Part shown: positions 24,556-33,183 of the stretch, piece by piece | Layout: the number at the start of each line of letters is the position of its first letter | Numbering within the stretch: position 1 is the first letter of the stretch | DNA from: an uncultured Clostridia bacterium | GTDB taxonomy: Bacteria > Bacillota > Clostridia > Saccharofermentanales > Saccharofermentanaceae | Length of the DNA: 64,000 nt | Assembly (NCBI GenBank): GCA_946403085.1 | Contig: CAMIYM010000010.1 | Coordinates: 1-64,000 of the forward strand | Reading direction: 5' to 3' | Translations under genes and position numbers: made by a program | The notes under the pieces: model-generated | Seen by the model: only the letters and a program-made list of their open reading frames with translations | What the model was told of the DNA's origin: nothing | Database searches by the model: none

Positions 24556-24936
24556 ATGGCAGATAAGAAGAATATCGAGATACCTTCACTTTTCGGAGAT
24601 ACGATCAAGCAGATTGTTGAATCCTTAGGTGACGACAAGAAGTCTTCGAGCAAGAAAACGACCACTGCGAAGAAGACTTCAACTGCTAAGAAGACATCAA
24701 CAGCCAAGAAGTCCACAACTTCAAAAAAGACTACAACTGCCAGAAAGACTACAACGGCTAAGAAGACCACAGCCACAAAGAAGGTCAACAAGATCATCTT
24801 CGAGATCGGAGGCAAGCAGATCGATATGAAGGCAATCGAGAAGAAGGCTGCCAAGCTCGGCGGAACTGTCTATGTTGTTGCCAATGAGAGGAAAATGTAC
24901 GACAGCGAAGGCAATTCCATCAAGCTGTTCGACTGA
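24556..24936 (+). CDS. Lys/Thr-rich DUF6465-like protein
   Basis: This 126-residue protein has a short acidic N-terminus, then about 45 residues built of KKTTTAKKTSTA-like repeats, then a compact C-terminal domain ('IIFEIGGKQIDMKAIEKKAAK'). The C-terminal domain matches what I know as DUF6465. The basic repeat resembles histone-H1-like or AlgP-like tails, so DNA or RNA binding is plausible but unproven. ATG 24556 has a strong ribosome binding site (GGAGGAATAAG). Confidence 0.65.
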   Translation: MADKKNIEIPSLFGDTIKQIVESLGDDKKSSSKKTTTAKKTSTAKKTSTAKKSTTSKKTTTARKTTTAKKTTATKKVNKIIFEIGGKQIDMKAIEKKAAKLGGTVYVVANERKMYDSEGNSIKLFD

Positions 24937-25013
24937 TCCGGGATAAAGCCTTTATTTCAGTTCTAGATGTCTTTCGGGCGTATTTTCATACGTAGGATAA
25001 TGTTCAATTAGTG

Positions 25014-25019
25014 TATAAT
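25014..25019 (+). promoter_or_regulatory. -10 box of the surface glycan cluster (first LicD gene)
   Basis: A consensus TATAAT lies 38 bases before the GTG start at 25057. I see no good -35 at 16-18 bases upstream, so an activator or a TG-type -10 may be involved. Confidence 0.4.
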
Positions 25020-25056
25020 ACTCGCGTTCAGACAATTAGTACGGGGAGGCTGTTTT

Positions 25057-25854
25057 GTGAAAGAATTAACAGCACAGGAACTTAAGGACACGGAACTGAA
25101 TATTCTTATCGCATTCAGGGAGTTTTGTGACTCAAATGGTATTAAGTATTATTTCACAGGTGGTACTTTACTTGGGGCAGTAAGACATGGAGGCTTTATT
25201 CCCTGGGATGATGACATAGATGTTGTTATGCCCAGACCAGACTACGAATTATTTCTTAGAAAGTTTCCATCCGATGAAAGATATAAGATAATTACATACC
25301 GGAACAATAAAGATTATAAGTTTCCATACGCAAAGATGATAGATTCAAATACCGTTTTGAAAGAACAGATCATCAGGTCTGTAAACGGTATGGGTGCATT
25401 TATTGATATTTTCCCCTTGGACGGTTTGGGAGATTCAGAAGAAGTAGCCAAGTCAAATGTAAGAAAGGCAAGAAAGTATCTTCTGTACGAGAATTATTGC
25501 ATTAACCGTTTTGCATTCAATAAAGGTCTAAGGAGTTTTCTGCGTAATTTCCGCATTTTGTATTCTTTTGTTACAAGCAGACTCTACTTCAATGCAATCG
25601 AAAAACTGAGCACAAAGTATTCGTTCGATGATTCATTATATGTAGGATGTATTTTCGGTTATAACAATGAGCGGGAGGTGCTTGAAAGGAGTATTTTTGA
25701 AAACTCCATAGAGATGGAATTCGAAAAAGAGAGATTTAAAGTGCCGATTGGATATAAAGCATATCTGACGAGCTTTTACGACGATTATATGAAGTTGCCG
25801 CCGGAAGAAAAACGTGTGACGCATCATTCGTTCAAAGTTTATTGGAAAGAATAA
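25057..25854 (+). CDS. LicD-family phosphotransferase
   Basis: This 265-residue enzyme starts at GTG 25057, seven bases after GGGGAGG. The LicD core is clear at about residues 30-65: 'YYFTGGTLLGAVRHGGFIPWDDDIDVVMPRPDYE' in pieces, with the nucleotidyl-transferase-like Gly-Gly and Asp-Asp-Asp-Ile-Asp. A second conserved part is 'IDIFPLDGLGDS'. LicD proteins transfer phosphocholine or related groups from a CDP-activated donor to cell-surface glycans. A second LicD is encoded at 32.4 kb. A terminator-like hairpin separates this gene from the next, so it may be its own transcript. The group transferred cannot be read from sequence. Confidence 0.88.
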   Translation: MKELTAQELKDTELNILIAFREFCDSNGIKYYFTGGTLLGAVRHGGFIPWDDDIDVVMPRPDYELFLRKFPSDERYKIITYRNNKDYKFPYAKMIDSNTVLKEQIIRSVNGMGAFIDIFPLDGLGDSEEVAKSNVRKARKYLLYENYCINRFAFNKGLRSFLRNFRILYSFVTSRLYFNAIEKLSTKYSFDDSLYVGCIFGYNNEREVLERSIFENSIEMEFEKERFKVPIGYKAYLTSFYDDYMKLPPEEKRVTHHSFKVYWKE

Positions 25855-25863
25855 AAATTAAGC

Positions 25864-25891
25864 AAAAGGTAAGCAAAAGCTTGCCTTTTCT
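25864..25891 (+). terminator. Hairpin terminator between LicD and CapE genes
   Basis: AAAAGGTAAGC (25864-25874) pairs with GCTTGCCTTTT (25879-25889) across an AAAA loop with one wobble, and the T-run is part of the right arm. Confidence 0.7.
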
Positions 25892-25912
25892 TGTGTATTA
25901 ATAAATTTATAT

Positions 25913-25918
25913 TATAAT
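25913..25918 (+). promoter_or_regulatory. -10 box of the CapE-CapG-CapF operon
   Basis: TATAAT lies in very A/T-rich DNA, 37 bases before ATG 25955. The best -35 is a weak TTGTGT (25891-25896) at 16 bases. Confidence 0.45.
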
Positions 25919-25954
25919 TATGACCGATACAACTTATTCAAAGGATTGATAAAC

Positions 25955-27001
25955 ATGTCTGAATTTAATGGCGCTACATTAATGATCACCGGAGGAACAG
26001 GTTCTTTTGGTTCCACTGTTTTAAAGCATTTCCTTGATACTGACATCGGTCAGATCCGCATCTTCTCCAGAGATGAGAAGAAGCAGGATGACATGAGACA
26101 CGAGCTTCAGGCAAAGCATCCTGAGACAGCAGGAAAAGTAAAGTTCTATATCGGAGATGTACGTGATCCCCGTTCCGTTGCAGATGCAATGCCGGGTGTA
26201 GATTACATCTTCCATGCTGCTGCGTTGAAGCAGGTTCCTTCATGCGAGTTCTTCCCGATGCAGGCAGTAAAGACTAATGTCGAAGGTACGGATAATGTCC
26301 TTCATGCAGCTATCGATGCAGGTGTTAAGAGGATCGTATGTCTTTCAACAGATAAGGCAGCTTACCCGATCAATGCCATGGGTATTTCCAAGGCAATGAT
26401 GGAGCATGTTATCTATGCAAATGCACGTGTTGCTGCTGAGCGTGGCGGAACAGTTATCTGCTGCACACGTTACGGCAACGTTATGTGCTCAAGAGGTTCA
26501 GTAATCCCTCTCTTTATCGATCAGATCAAGTCAGGTAATCCTATTACGATCACGAATCCTGAAATGACACGTTTCCTTATGAATCTTGACGAGGCAGTAG
26601 ATCTCGTAAGATTTGCGTTTAACAATGCCAATCCGGGAGACCTTTTCATCCAGAAGGCAGATGCTTCTACCATCGGTGATCTCGCCAAGGGTGTTCAGCA
26701 GCTTTTCGGTGATACGGGTACGAACATTATCGGAACACGTCATGGTGAGAAACTCTATGAGACTCTCATGACACGTGAAGAGAGATTAAGATCTGAAGAT
26801 ATGGGCAACTACTTCAGAGTGGCTGCGGATAACCGCGATCTTAACTATGACAAGTTCTTCGTTAAGGGTCAGGTAATGACTGAAGCAGAGGAATCCTATA
26901 CATCCCACAACACAACACTCCTTGATGTTGAAGGTGTAGTTAATAAGATCCTGACGACAGACTATGTCAAAGAGGAATTGAACGGCATCAGCCACTCCTG
27001 A
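25955..27001 (+). CDS. capE: UDP-GlcNAc 4,6-dehydratase/5-epimerase (CapE-like)
   Basis: The start is ATG 25955, after AAGG, giving 348 residues of the short-chain dehydrogenase superfamily. The nucleotide-binding motif is 'TGGTGSFGSTVL', and 'FHAAALKQVPSCE' is typical of the FlaA1/CapD/CapE group. The catalytic dyad is Met-x3-Lys ('MGISKAMME'), replacing Tyr-x3-Lys as in CapE. The enzyme converts UDP-GlcNAc to a 4-keto-6-deoxy sugar with C5 inversion, the first step to UDP-L-FucNAc in Staphylococcus aureus capsule synthesis. CapG and CapF homologues follow within 3 kb, which strongly supports this route. Confidence 0.88.
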   Translation: MSEFNGATLMITGGTGSFGSTVLKHFLDTDIGQIRIFSRDEKKQDDMRHELQAKHPETAGKVKFYIGDVRDPRSVADAMPGVDYIFHAAALKQVPSCEFFPMQAVKTNVEGTDNVLHAAIDAGVKRIVCLSTDKAAYPINAMGISKAMMEHVIYANARVAAERGGTVICCTRYGNVMCSRGSVIPLFIDQIKSGNPITITNPEMTRFLMNLDEAVDLVRFAFNNANPGDLFIQKADASTIGDLAKGVQQLFGDTGTNIIGTRHGEKLYETLMTREERLRSEDMGNYFRVAADNRDLNYDKFFVKGQVMTEAEESYTSHNTTLLDVEGVVNKILTTDYVKEELNGISHS

Positions 27002-27016
27002 GCGTAATTGCAAGAT

Positions 27017-27589
27017 ATGAAAGAAAAGCTTCTGTTAGTCGGCGCTGGTGGATTTGGAAGGGTTGTATTGGAACATGCAATTCAATCCTACGATTGCGCC
27101 TTTGTCGACGACGGCCCCGAGAAGGGAACTCTGGTTAACGGGATCCCTGTTATTGGAAAGACCGATGAGCTTGAGATGCTTTTCGCTGAATATAAGCTTC
27201 TTGTAGTCACAATTGGAAATAATGCTTTCCGCGAGAAGATCTACAAAGCTGCAGAGAAGATCGGATACACATTTCCCAACATAATCGATCCTTCCGCTTA
27301 TATAAGCCCCTATTCTTCAATAGGCACAGGCTGCATTATCCTGAATAATGCAGTTGTTCAAAATGGGGCGGTCATAGGAGACGGCTGTGTATTGAATCCG
27401 GGCGTTGAGGCTCACCAGGATTCAGTGATCGGCAACTATTGCCTCGTTTATACCAATTCGGTCATCAGGTCCTATGCCAATGTCGGAGACCGTACGAGGA
27501 TAGGTTCCACGGTTACGGTGTCTAACGGATGCGTCATTCCTGAAGACAGTGATATTGAAGACGGCACAGTAGTGAGAACAGATAGATAA
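27017..27589 (+). CDS. NeuD/PglD-like sugar acyltransferase
   Basis: From ATG 27017 the protein has 190 residues. The N-terminal PglD-type nucleotide-sugar-binding domain has 'LLLVGAGGFGRVVLEHA'. The C-terminal part is a left-handed beta-helix of hexapeptide repeats ('YISPYSSIGTGCIILNNAVVQNGAVIG' in parts). These enzymes O- or N-acetylate sugars such as sialic acid or bacillosamine precursors using acetyl-CoA. Position between CapE and CapG suggests acetylation of a FucNAc-family sugar or intermediate. The catalytic His of the family may be the one in 'EAHQDSVIG'. Confidence 0.8.
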   Translation: MKEKLLLVGAGGFGRVVLEHAIQSYDCAFVDDGPEKGTLVNGIPVIGKTDELEMLFAEYKLLVVTIGNNAFREKIYKAAEKIGYTFPNIIDPSAYISPYSSIGTGCIILNNAVVQNGAVIGDGCVLNPGVEAHQDSVIGNYCLVYTNSVIRSYANVGDRTRIGSTVTVSNGCVIPEDSDIEDGTVVRTDR

Positions 27590-27619
27590 AGATCTATATG
27601 ATCAGAATGGAGAAATCAT

Positions 27620-28789
27620 ATGGCAAATGCGACATGGAAAGATAATGGCAAGATCAAACTGATGATAATAGTAGGCACAAGACCTGAGATCATCCGCCTT
27701 GCAGCAGTTATCAAGAAGTGCAGAAAATACTTCGATACTCTTCTTGTACATACAGGCCAGAATTACGATTACAACCTGAATGGTGTTTTCTTCAAGGACC
27801 TCGAACTTGAGGATCCTGAGCTTTATCTTGATGCTGTAGGAAACGATCTTGGTGAGACAATGGGCAACATCATCGCTGCAAGCTATAAGGCAATGGCTGA
27901 GCTTAAGCCTGATGCGGTTCTTGTTCTTGGTGATACAAACTCATGTCTTTCTGTTATCGGCGCCAAGAGACTTCATATCCCGATCTTCCATATGGAAGCA
28001 GGCAACAGATGTAAGGATGAGTGCCTTCCTGAAGAGACAAACCGCCGTATCGTAGATATCATTTCCGATGTTAATCTCGCATACAGCGAGCATGCCAGAA
28101 GATATCTTGCAGACTGCGGACTTCCCAAGGAGAGAACTTATGTAACCGGTTCGCCTATGGCTGAAGTGCTCCGTGCAAATCTCGAGAAGATCGAGTCTTC
28201 CGACATTCACGAGCGTCTTGGACTTGAAAAGGGCAAGTACATTCTCCTGTCTGCTCACCGTGAGGAGAATATCGATACCGAGAAGAATTTCTTATCACTT
28301 TTCACAGCGATCAATAAGATGGCTGAAAAGTACGATATGCCTATCCTTTATTCATGCCATCCCCGTTCAAAGAAGAGACTTGAAGCATCAGGATTCGAGC
28401 TCGACAAACGCGTTATCCAGCATGAGCCTTTGGGATTCCACGATTATAACTGCCTGCAGAAAAATGCTTTTGCAGTAGTTTCAGATTCAGGTACTCTTCC
28501 TGAAGAGAGCAGCTTCTTTACTTCAGTCGGGATGCCCTTCCCGGCAGTTTGCATCAGGACTTCCACAGAGCGTCCTGAAGCGCTTGATAAGGGCTGCTTC
28601 ATCCTTTCCGGCATCGACACCAAGGGATTGCTCCAGGCTGTTGATACAGCAGTGGAGATGGTCAGAAACGGCGATAACGGCATTCCGGTTCCTGACTATG
28701 TTGATGAGAATGTTTCCGACAAGGTCGTTAAGATAATTCAGTCATACGTCGGCGTTGTAAATAAGATGGTTTGGAGAAAGGATGTATGA
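27620..28789 (+). CDS. capG: UDP-N-acetylglucosamine 2-epimerase family (CapG/WecB-like)
   Basis: This 389-residue enzyme of the UDP-GlcNAc 2-epimerase family has 'IVGTRPEIIRLAAVIKKC', 'VHTGQNYDYNLNGVFF', 'VLGDTNSCLSVIGAKRL', 'HMEAGNRC' and 'SAHREENID', all typical. In the CapE-CapF-CapG pathway this enzyme performs the last step, epimerising UDP-2-acetamido-2,6-dideoxy-L-talose at C2 to give UDP-L-FucNAc. WecB alone would make UDP-ManNAc; the presence of CapF next door favours the CapG role. Its stop codon overlaps the CapF start (ATGA). Confidence 0.87.
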   Translation: MANATWKDNGKIKLMIIVGTRPEIIRLAAVIKKCRKYFDTLLVHTGQNYDYNLNGVFFKDLELEDPELYLDAVGNDLGETMGNIIAASYKAMAELKPDAVLVLGDTNSCLSVIGAKRLHIPIFHMEAGNRCKDECLPEETNRRIVDIISDVNLAYSEHARRYLADCGLPKERTYVTGSPMAEVLRANLEKIESSDIHERLGLEKGKYILLSAHREENIDTEKNFLSLFTAINKMAEKYDMPILYSCHPRSKKRLEASGFELDKRVIQHEPLGFHDYNCLQKNAFAVVSDSGTLPEESSFFTSVGMPFPAVCIRTSTERPEALDKGCFILSGIDTKGLLQAVDTAVEMVRNGDNGIPVPDYVDENVSDKVVKIIQSYVGVVNKMVWRKDV

Positions 28790-29982
28790 AGATCCTTGTA
28801 ACCGGAGCCAAGGGCATGGTCGGAACTGCTCTTGTAAATAATCTGAAGAATATCAGAGACGGCAAGAACAGAACAAGACCGGAGATCTCCATTGATGAGA
28901 TCTATGAATATGACATAGATTCCACAGAAGAGGAACTGGACAGATACTGCGCAGATTGTGACTTTGTCTTTAATCTTGCCGGTGTAAACCGACCGAAGGA
29001 TCCTGAAGAATTCATGAAGGGAAACTTCGGTTTTGCTAGCACTCTTTTAAACTGTCTGAAGGCACATCAGAATAAAGCATCGATTATGCTGAGTTCTTCT
29101 ATTCAGGCTACGCTGTCAGGCCGCTTTGGCGATTCCGAATACGGAAGAAGCAAGAAGGCGGGCGAAGATCTCTTTTTCGAATATGCAAAAGAGACAGGTG
29201 CGAAGGTAGCAGTATACCGTTTCCCGAATCTTATGGGCCATTCAAGACCTAAGTACAATTCAGCAGTATCGACATTCTGCTGGGCTGTTGCAAATGACGA
29301 GGAATTCACGGTCAATGACCGTTCGACAGAGATCGAGTATCTCTATATTGATGATCTTGTTGAAGGCATGTTTGATCTCCTTGAAGGCAAGGAAAAACAC
29401 TGCGAGTTTGATGGCGTTGAGACTGTCTTGAAAGATGACGGTGCTTTTTGCTGTGTGCCTGTTACACACAAGGTGACATTAGGCGAGATCGTAGATCTCC
29501 TCGAGCAGTTCAAATCTCAGCCGAAGACTTTGATGATGCCTAAGATGCCTGATGGATCTTTTGCAAAAAAACTCTACAGTTTGTATCTTTCTTATCTTCC
29601 TGCTGACAAGTTTAAATATGCGCTGAAGATGAATGTTGATGACAGGGGTTCGTTTACTGAACTCGTTCATACGGAAGACTGCGGACAGGTATCTATCAAC
29701 ATCAGCAAGCCCGGTATTACAAAGGGCCAGCACTGGCATAACTCCAAGTGGGAACTCTTTATCGTCGTTAAGGGTCATGCTCTTATTCAGGAGCGTAATA
29801 TCAATACCGGCGAGATGGTCGAATTCGATGTTTCCGGTGACAAGATTGAAGCAGTTCACATGATCCCGGGATGGACACATAACATCATCAATCTTTCTGA
29901 TACTGAAGACCTCGTTACCGTCATGACATGTAATGAGATATTTAATCCGGAACGTCCGGATACATTTGCTGAGAAGGTGTAA
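28786..29982 (+). CDS. capF: Bifunctional reductase/epimerase with cupin domain (CapF-like)
   Basis: From ATG 28786 (overlapping the preceding stop) the protein has 398 residues. The N-terminal SDR domain has 'MKILVTGAKGMVGTALVNN', a Tyr-x3-Lys dyad in 'YGRSKKAGE' and 'PNLMGHSRPKYNS'. The C-terminal cupin (about 275-390) has 'GQHWHNSKWELFIVVKG' metal ligands and 'MIPGWTHNIIN'. CapF converts the 4-keto intermediate to UDP-6-deoxy-L-talNAc: the cupin does C3 epimerisation and the SDR does NADPH reduction. The two-domain layout is diagnostic of CapF. Confidence 0.92.
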   Translation: MKILVTGAKGMVGTALVNNLKNIRDGKNRTRPEISIDEIYEYDIDSTEEELDRYCADCDFVFNLAGVNRPKDPEEFMKGNFGFASTLLNCLKAHQNKASIMLSSSIQATLSGRFGDSEYGRSKKAGEDLFFEYAKETGAKVAVYRFPNLMGHSRPKYNSAVSTFCWAVANDEEFTVNDRSTEIEYLYIDDLVEGMFDLLEGKEKHCEFDGVETVLKDDGAFCCVPVTHKVTLGEIVDLLEQFKSQPKTLMMPKMPDGSFAKKLYSLYLSYLPADKFKYALKMNVDDRGSFTELVHTEDCGQVSINISKPGITKGQHWHNSKWELFIVVKGHALIQERNINTGEMVEFDVSGDKIEAVHMIPGWTHNIINLSDTEDLVTVMTCNEIFNPERPDTFAEKV

Positions 29983-29999
29983 AAGGCGTTCTTACGGAT

Positions 30000-31112
30000 A
30001 TGGATAACAAGCAGATCAAAGTCCTTATGATTGTTCCGAATCTTCGCGCGTCGAGCGGCGTGGCAAGCTTCGTAATGAATTACTACAGGAGCATTGATCA
30101 TGACAGATTCGTTGTCGATTTTGCAACCTTGTCGTACAGGGAGTCGCCTTATTTTGAGGAGATCGAAAAGAACGGCTCAAAAGTATTCGTTTTGGGTTCA
30201 CTGTTAAGGCATCCTTTCAAACATTTCAAAAATGCGAAAAGTATAATCAAAGAAGGCAATTACGATATCGTCCATGACAATACACTTCATAAATCCATTC
30301 CGATAATGGGATATGCTAAGCGAAAGGTGCCTGTAAGGATCCTTCATTCCCACAGTATAAAGATAGGAGAAACGGGATTAAAAGTTAAGATCAATAAGAT
30401 GCTTATGCCATTGCTCTTAAGTAAGGCAAACTATTATACCGCCTGTTCCTCGAATGCCGGTGTTGCTATGTTTGGCAACAGGGATTTTACTGTTATTCCT
30501 AACATAATTGATACAGATAATTACAGATTCGACAGTAAGATCCGGGATGAAGTGCGTTTAAGAGAAAACGTTACACATAAATATGTTGTCGGCTCTGTCG
30601 GAAGAGTTGCAGAAGCTAAGAATCCTGTATTTGCAGTAGAAGTTATGGGAGAAGTTCTGAAGAGAAGAGATGATATCGAATACTGGTGGATAGGAAGCGG
30701 TCCTCTTGACGGTCAGATGAAGCAGATCGTTGAAGAAAAGAATATATCTGACAGGATACGTCTTCTTGGAAGCAGGAGCGACTTAAATGAGCTCTATCAG
30801 GCTATGGACCTGTTCTTTCTTCCGAGCCAGGGTGAAGGATTCGGGCTTGCATGTATAGAGGCAGAGGCATCAGGACTTCCTTGTGTTATCTCGACCAATT
30901 TCCCGGGGGAAGTCAACGTGACCGGAAGCGTTAAGTTTGTTCCTCTTGAGAATGAGATAAGCAAGTGGGCTGATGCGGTAATTGAATCACTTGATAAGAA
31001 TGCAGACCGTCTTGAAGCAAACAGAATATGCAGAGAAAGTGCTTATTCAAAAGCGGGTTCAGGCGATGCGCTTTCAAAATACTATGAACAGTTAGTTGTA
31101 TCGGAGAAGTAA
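30000..31112 (+). CDS. Glycosyltransferase family 4 (GT-B)
   Basis: This 370-residue protein has a GT-B fold. The N-terminal acceptor domain has 'VLMIVPNLRASSGVASFVMNYY'. The C-terminal Glycos_transf_1 domain has 'VVGSVGRVAEAKNP', 'WWIGSGPLDGQM' and the donor-binding 'FFLPSQGEGFGLACIEAEASGLP' with the E-x7-E pattern. It should add one sugar to the lipid-linked glycan on the inner face of the membrane. It lies 17 bases after CapF in the same operon. Sugar specificity unknown. Confidence 0.88.
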   Translation: MDNKQIKVLMIVPNLRASSGVASFVMNYYRSIDHDRFVVDFATLSYRESPYFEEIEKNGSKVFVLGSLLRHPFKHFKNAKSIIKEGNYDIVHDNTLHKSIPIMGYAKRKVPVRILHSHSIKIGETGLKVKINKMLMPLLLSKANYYTACSSNAGVAMFGNRDFTVIPNIIDTDNYRFDSKIRDEVRLRENVTHKYVVGSVGRVAEAKNPVFAVEVMGEVLKRRDDIEYWWIGSGPLDGQMKQIVEEKNISDRIRLLGSRSDLNELYQAMDLFFLPSQGEGFGLACIEAEASGLPCVISTNFPGEVNVTGSVKFVPLENEISKWADAVIESLDKNADRLEANRICRESAYSKAGSGDALSKYYEQLVVSEK

Positions 31113-31118
31113 GGAATC

Positions 31119-32384
31119 ATGGCATTGAACATTATCTTGATCGCAGGCGGATATTATCCCAACTTCTCGGCTACAGGTAACTGTATCCGCCAGATTGCAA
31201 ACTGTTATGTGGAAAGAGGACATAACGTTTACATGATCAGCAGAAGTCCTGATGGTCTGGAAACAAATGAGGACTTCGAAGGACAGCATATTTACAGAGT
31301 GGCAAGTGACAGAACCAAAGCCGTTGTCAGGAACCGCACTGTAAAAAGAAACATTGCAGGCAAGATCAAAGTTGTTGCGTCAAAGTCATACTGGGCTGTC
31401 CGTAAGCTTATGGCAAAAAGCGGCATGGAAGAAGGTCTTGTAAAAGCATACGAGAATAAACTTGAAGAACTCCGTTCCAAAGGCATAAAGATAGACTGCG
31501 TGGTTCCTTGCTGCCTGCCGGTCGAAGGCCTTAAGGCAGGTTACATATTCTGCAGCAGATATAATATTCCGCTGTTCCCGCTTCTTTACGACAGGTATAG
31601 CGGCAACAGGGATTTTTTCCGTTTTACATGGGCATGGAAACTTAAAAGAAAAGGTGCGGAAAAACTCGAGAAAGCGATATTTGATTATTCCAAGAAAGTC
31701 TTCTATATCGATAACTGGGGTCCGTACTTTGAAGAGCATAAGAGGGACAATGCGGTCAGGGTCGAGCATCCGCTCGTTGTTAAGCATCCTTCTGTAACGC
31801 CTCTGCCTTTAAATGGTTCTGCAAAGATCAATGCCATCTATCAGGGCGAGATCAATCATACGATGAGACCTCCGCAGGCAATGATCACTGCATTCGAGAA
31901 GATCGCTGAGACAGATCCTGATGTGAATCTCCATGTTTTCGCTTCGGGAAATGCTGTCGAAGATGTTAAGAAAGCAGCAGCCGCACATCCTGAATCTATC
32001 AGGTTCTATGGTAAAGTCAGCAAGGAGATGGCTGACCAGTATTATGCTTCTGCAAATGTGCAGATAATACTCGCAAATACAGATAAGGAGATCGTCTCCA
32101 GTAAGATCTTCGAGAGTGTCGCATCCGGTTATCCTATCGTTTATTTCTACTTCTCGGAGGAGGAATTGTCCTATAATCTTTTGAAGAAGTATCCCATGGT
32201 GCTTTTCGTGCGTCAGGACAAGGTACAGGATGAATGTGATAAGATCCGTGACTGGATGTACAGTAACTGCGGAAAACGTGTCGATTTTGCTCTTGTGGCA
32301 AAAGCCTACGACGATGCGACCCCCGATCTTGTGGTTGATACATCGGTCGGTATTCTTGATAAGGGTGAGAGTGTAATACAGTAA
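31119..32384 (+). CDS. Glycosyltransferase, GT-B fold
   Basis: This 421-residue protein has the N-terminal 'IILIAGGYYPNFSATGNCIRQIANCYVERGHNVYMI' pattern of GT4-like enzymes. A C-terminal nucleotide-sugar part has 'INAIYQGEINHTMRPPQAMI', 'RFYGKVSKEMADQYYASANVQIILANTD' and 'SKIFESVASGYPIVYFYFSEE' (all broken here). The E-x7-E motif is less canonical than in its neighbours. It starts seven bases after the preceding stop and its TAA overlaps the next ATG by one base. Probably adds a sugar to the same glycan. Confidence 0.8.
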   Translation: MALNIILIAGGYYPNFSATGNCIRQIANCYVERGHNVYMISRSPDGLETNEDFEGQHIYRVASDRTKAVVRNRTVKRNIAGKIKVVASKSYWAVRKLMAKSGMEEGLVKAYENKLEELRSKGIKIDCVVPCCLPVEGLKAGYIFCSRYNIPLFPLLYDRYSGNRDFFRFTWAWKLKRKGAEKLEKAIFDYSKKVFYIDNWGPYFEEHKRDNAVRVEHPLVVKHPSVTPLPLNGSAKINAIYQGEINHTMRPPQAMITAFEKIAETDPDVNLHVFASGNAVEDVKKAAAAHPESIRFYGKVSKEMADQYYASANVQIILANTDKEIVSSKIFESVASGYPIVYFYFSEEELSYNLLKKYPMVLFVRQDKVQDECDKIRDWMYSNCGKRVDFALVAKAYDDATPDLVVDTSVGILDKGESVIQ

Positions 32385-33181
32385 TGAAAGAGATAGCTAT
32401 AGAGGAAGCAAAAAAACTTCAGCTTGAGATACTGAAGAAAGTAGCAAAGTTCTGCGATGATAACGGTCTTCGTTATTTCATCTACTATGGAACATATCTT
32501 GGTGCCATAAGGCATAAGGGATTCATTCCGTGGGATGATGATATCGATATCTGTATGCCCAGACCTGACTATGAAAGGTTCATGGATATATTTAAAGACG
32601 AGGATTGCGCAGTATTTGTCTGGCGTAAAAACAACAAGATCATAGTGCCTTTTGCCAAAGTCTACGACACGAGGACCGAGCTTATAGAGAACGGTAATTT
32701 CGGTGAGACTTACGGCGTTAACATAGATATTTTCCCTATGGACGGACTTCCGTCAAAGGCCGGAAGCGTAAAGCGCAGAGTGAATTACATGCGCTTTTGT
32801 TACGGTATGCAGATAGGTGCGACAATAGGTGATTATTCGAAAAGATCCAGGAGCAAGAAGATCCAGATCGCTCTTATGAAAGCTTTCTACAAAGTCTTTC
32901 ACTGCCAGCATTATCTTTGCGGCCGTACGATAAAACATGCTCAGAAGTATGACTTCGATACATCAGAGAATGTTGCAGTTCTTGTCTGGGGTTATGGCCA
33001 GAGGGAAGTCAACAGGAGAGATTCCATTATGCCTCTCCGTAAGATTCAGTTCGAAGATGGTGAATTCTGGGCGCCCGGTACAGACGAGAGCCTGAAGCAC
33101 GCATTCGGTGATTATATGCAGCTTCCTCCTGAGGACAAACGTCATTATAAGCATCTGCCTAAGATGAATTGGAAAGAATGA
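32384..33181 (+). CDS. LicD-family phosphotransferase (second copy)
   Basis: This 265-residue enzyme is closely similar in layout to the LicD at 25.1 kb: 'YFIYYGTYLGAIRHKG', 'FIPWDDDIDICMPRPDYE', 'NIDIFPMDGLPSKAGS', and near the C-terminus 'MQLPPEDKRHYKH', which matches 'MKLPPEEKRVTHH' in the first copy. The two are paralogues of identical length. This one is embedded between glycosyltransferases, so it decorates the glycan being built. Two LicD enzymes suggest two attachment sites, as with LicD1/LicD2 of pneumococcal teichoic acid; that comparison is an inference. Confidence 0.88.
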   Translation: MKEIAIEEAKKLQLEILKKVAKFCDDNGLRYFIYYGTYLGAIRHKGFIPWDDDIDICMPRPDYERFMDIFKDEDCAVFVWRKNNKIIVPFAKVYDTRTELIENGNFGETYGVNIDIFPMDGLPSKAGSVKRRVNYMRFCYGMQIGATIGDYSKRSRSKKIQIALMKAFYKVFHCQHYLCGRTIKHAQKYDFDTSENVAVLVWGYGQREVNRRDSIMPLRKIQFEDGEFWAPGTDESLKHAFGDYMQLPPEDKRHYKHLPKMNWKE

Positions 33182-33183
33182 GT

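Noticed and set aside
27620..28789. WecB making UDP-ManNAc
   Set aside because: CapE and CapF homologues flank it with coupled translation, so the CapG role in UDP-L-FucNAc synthesis is more likely.
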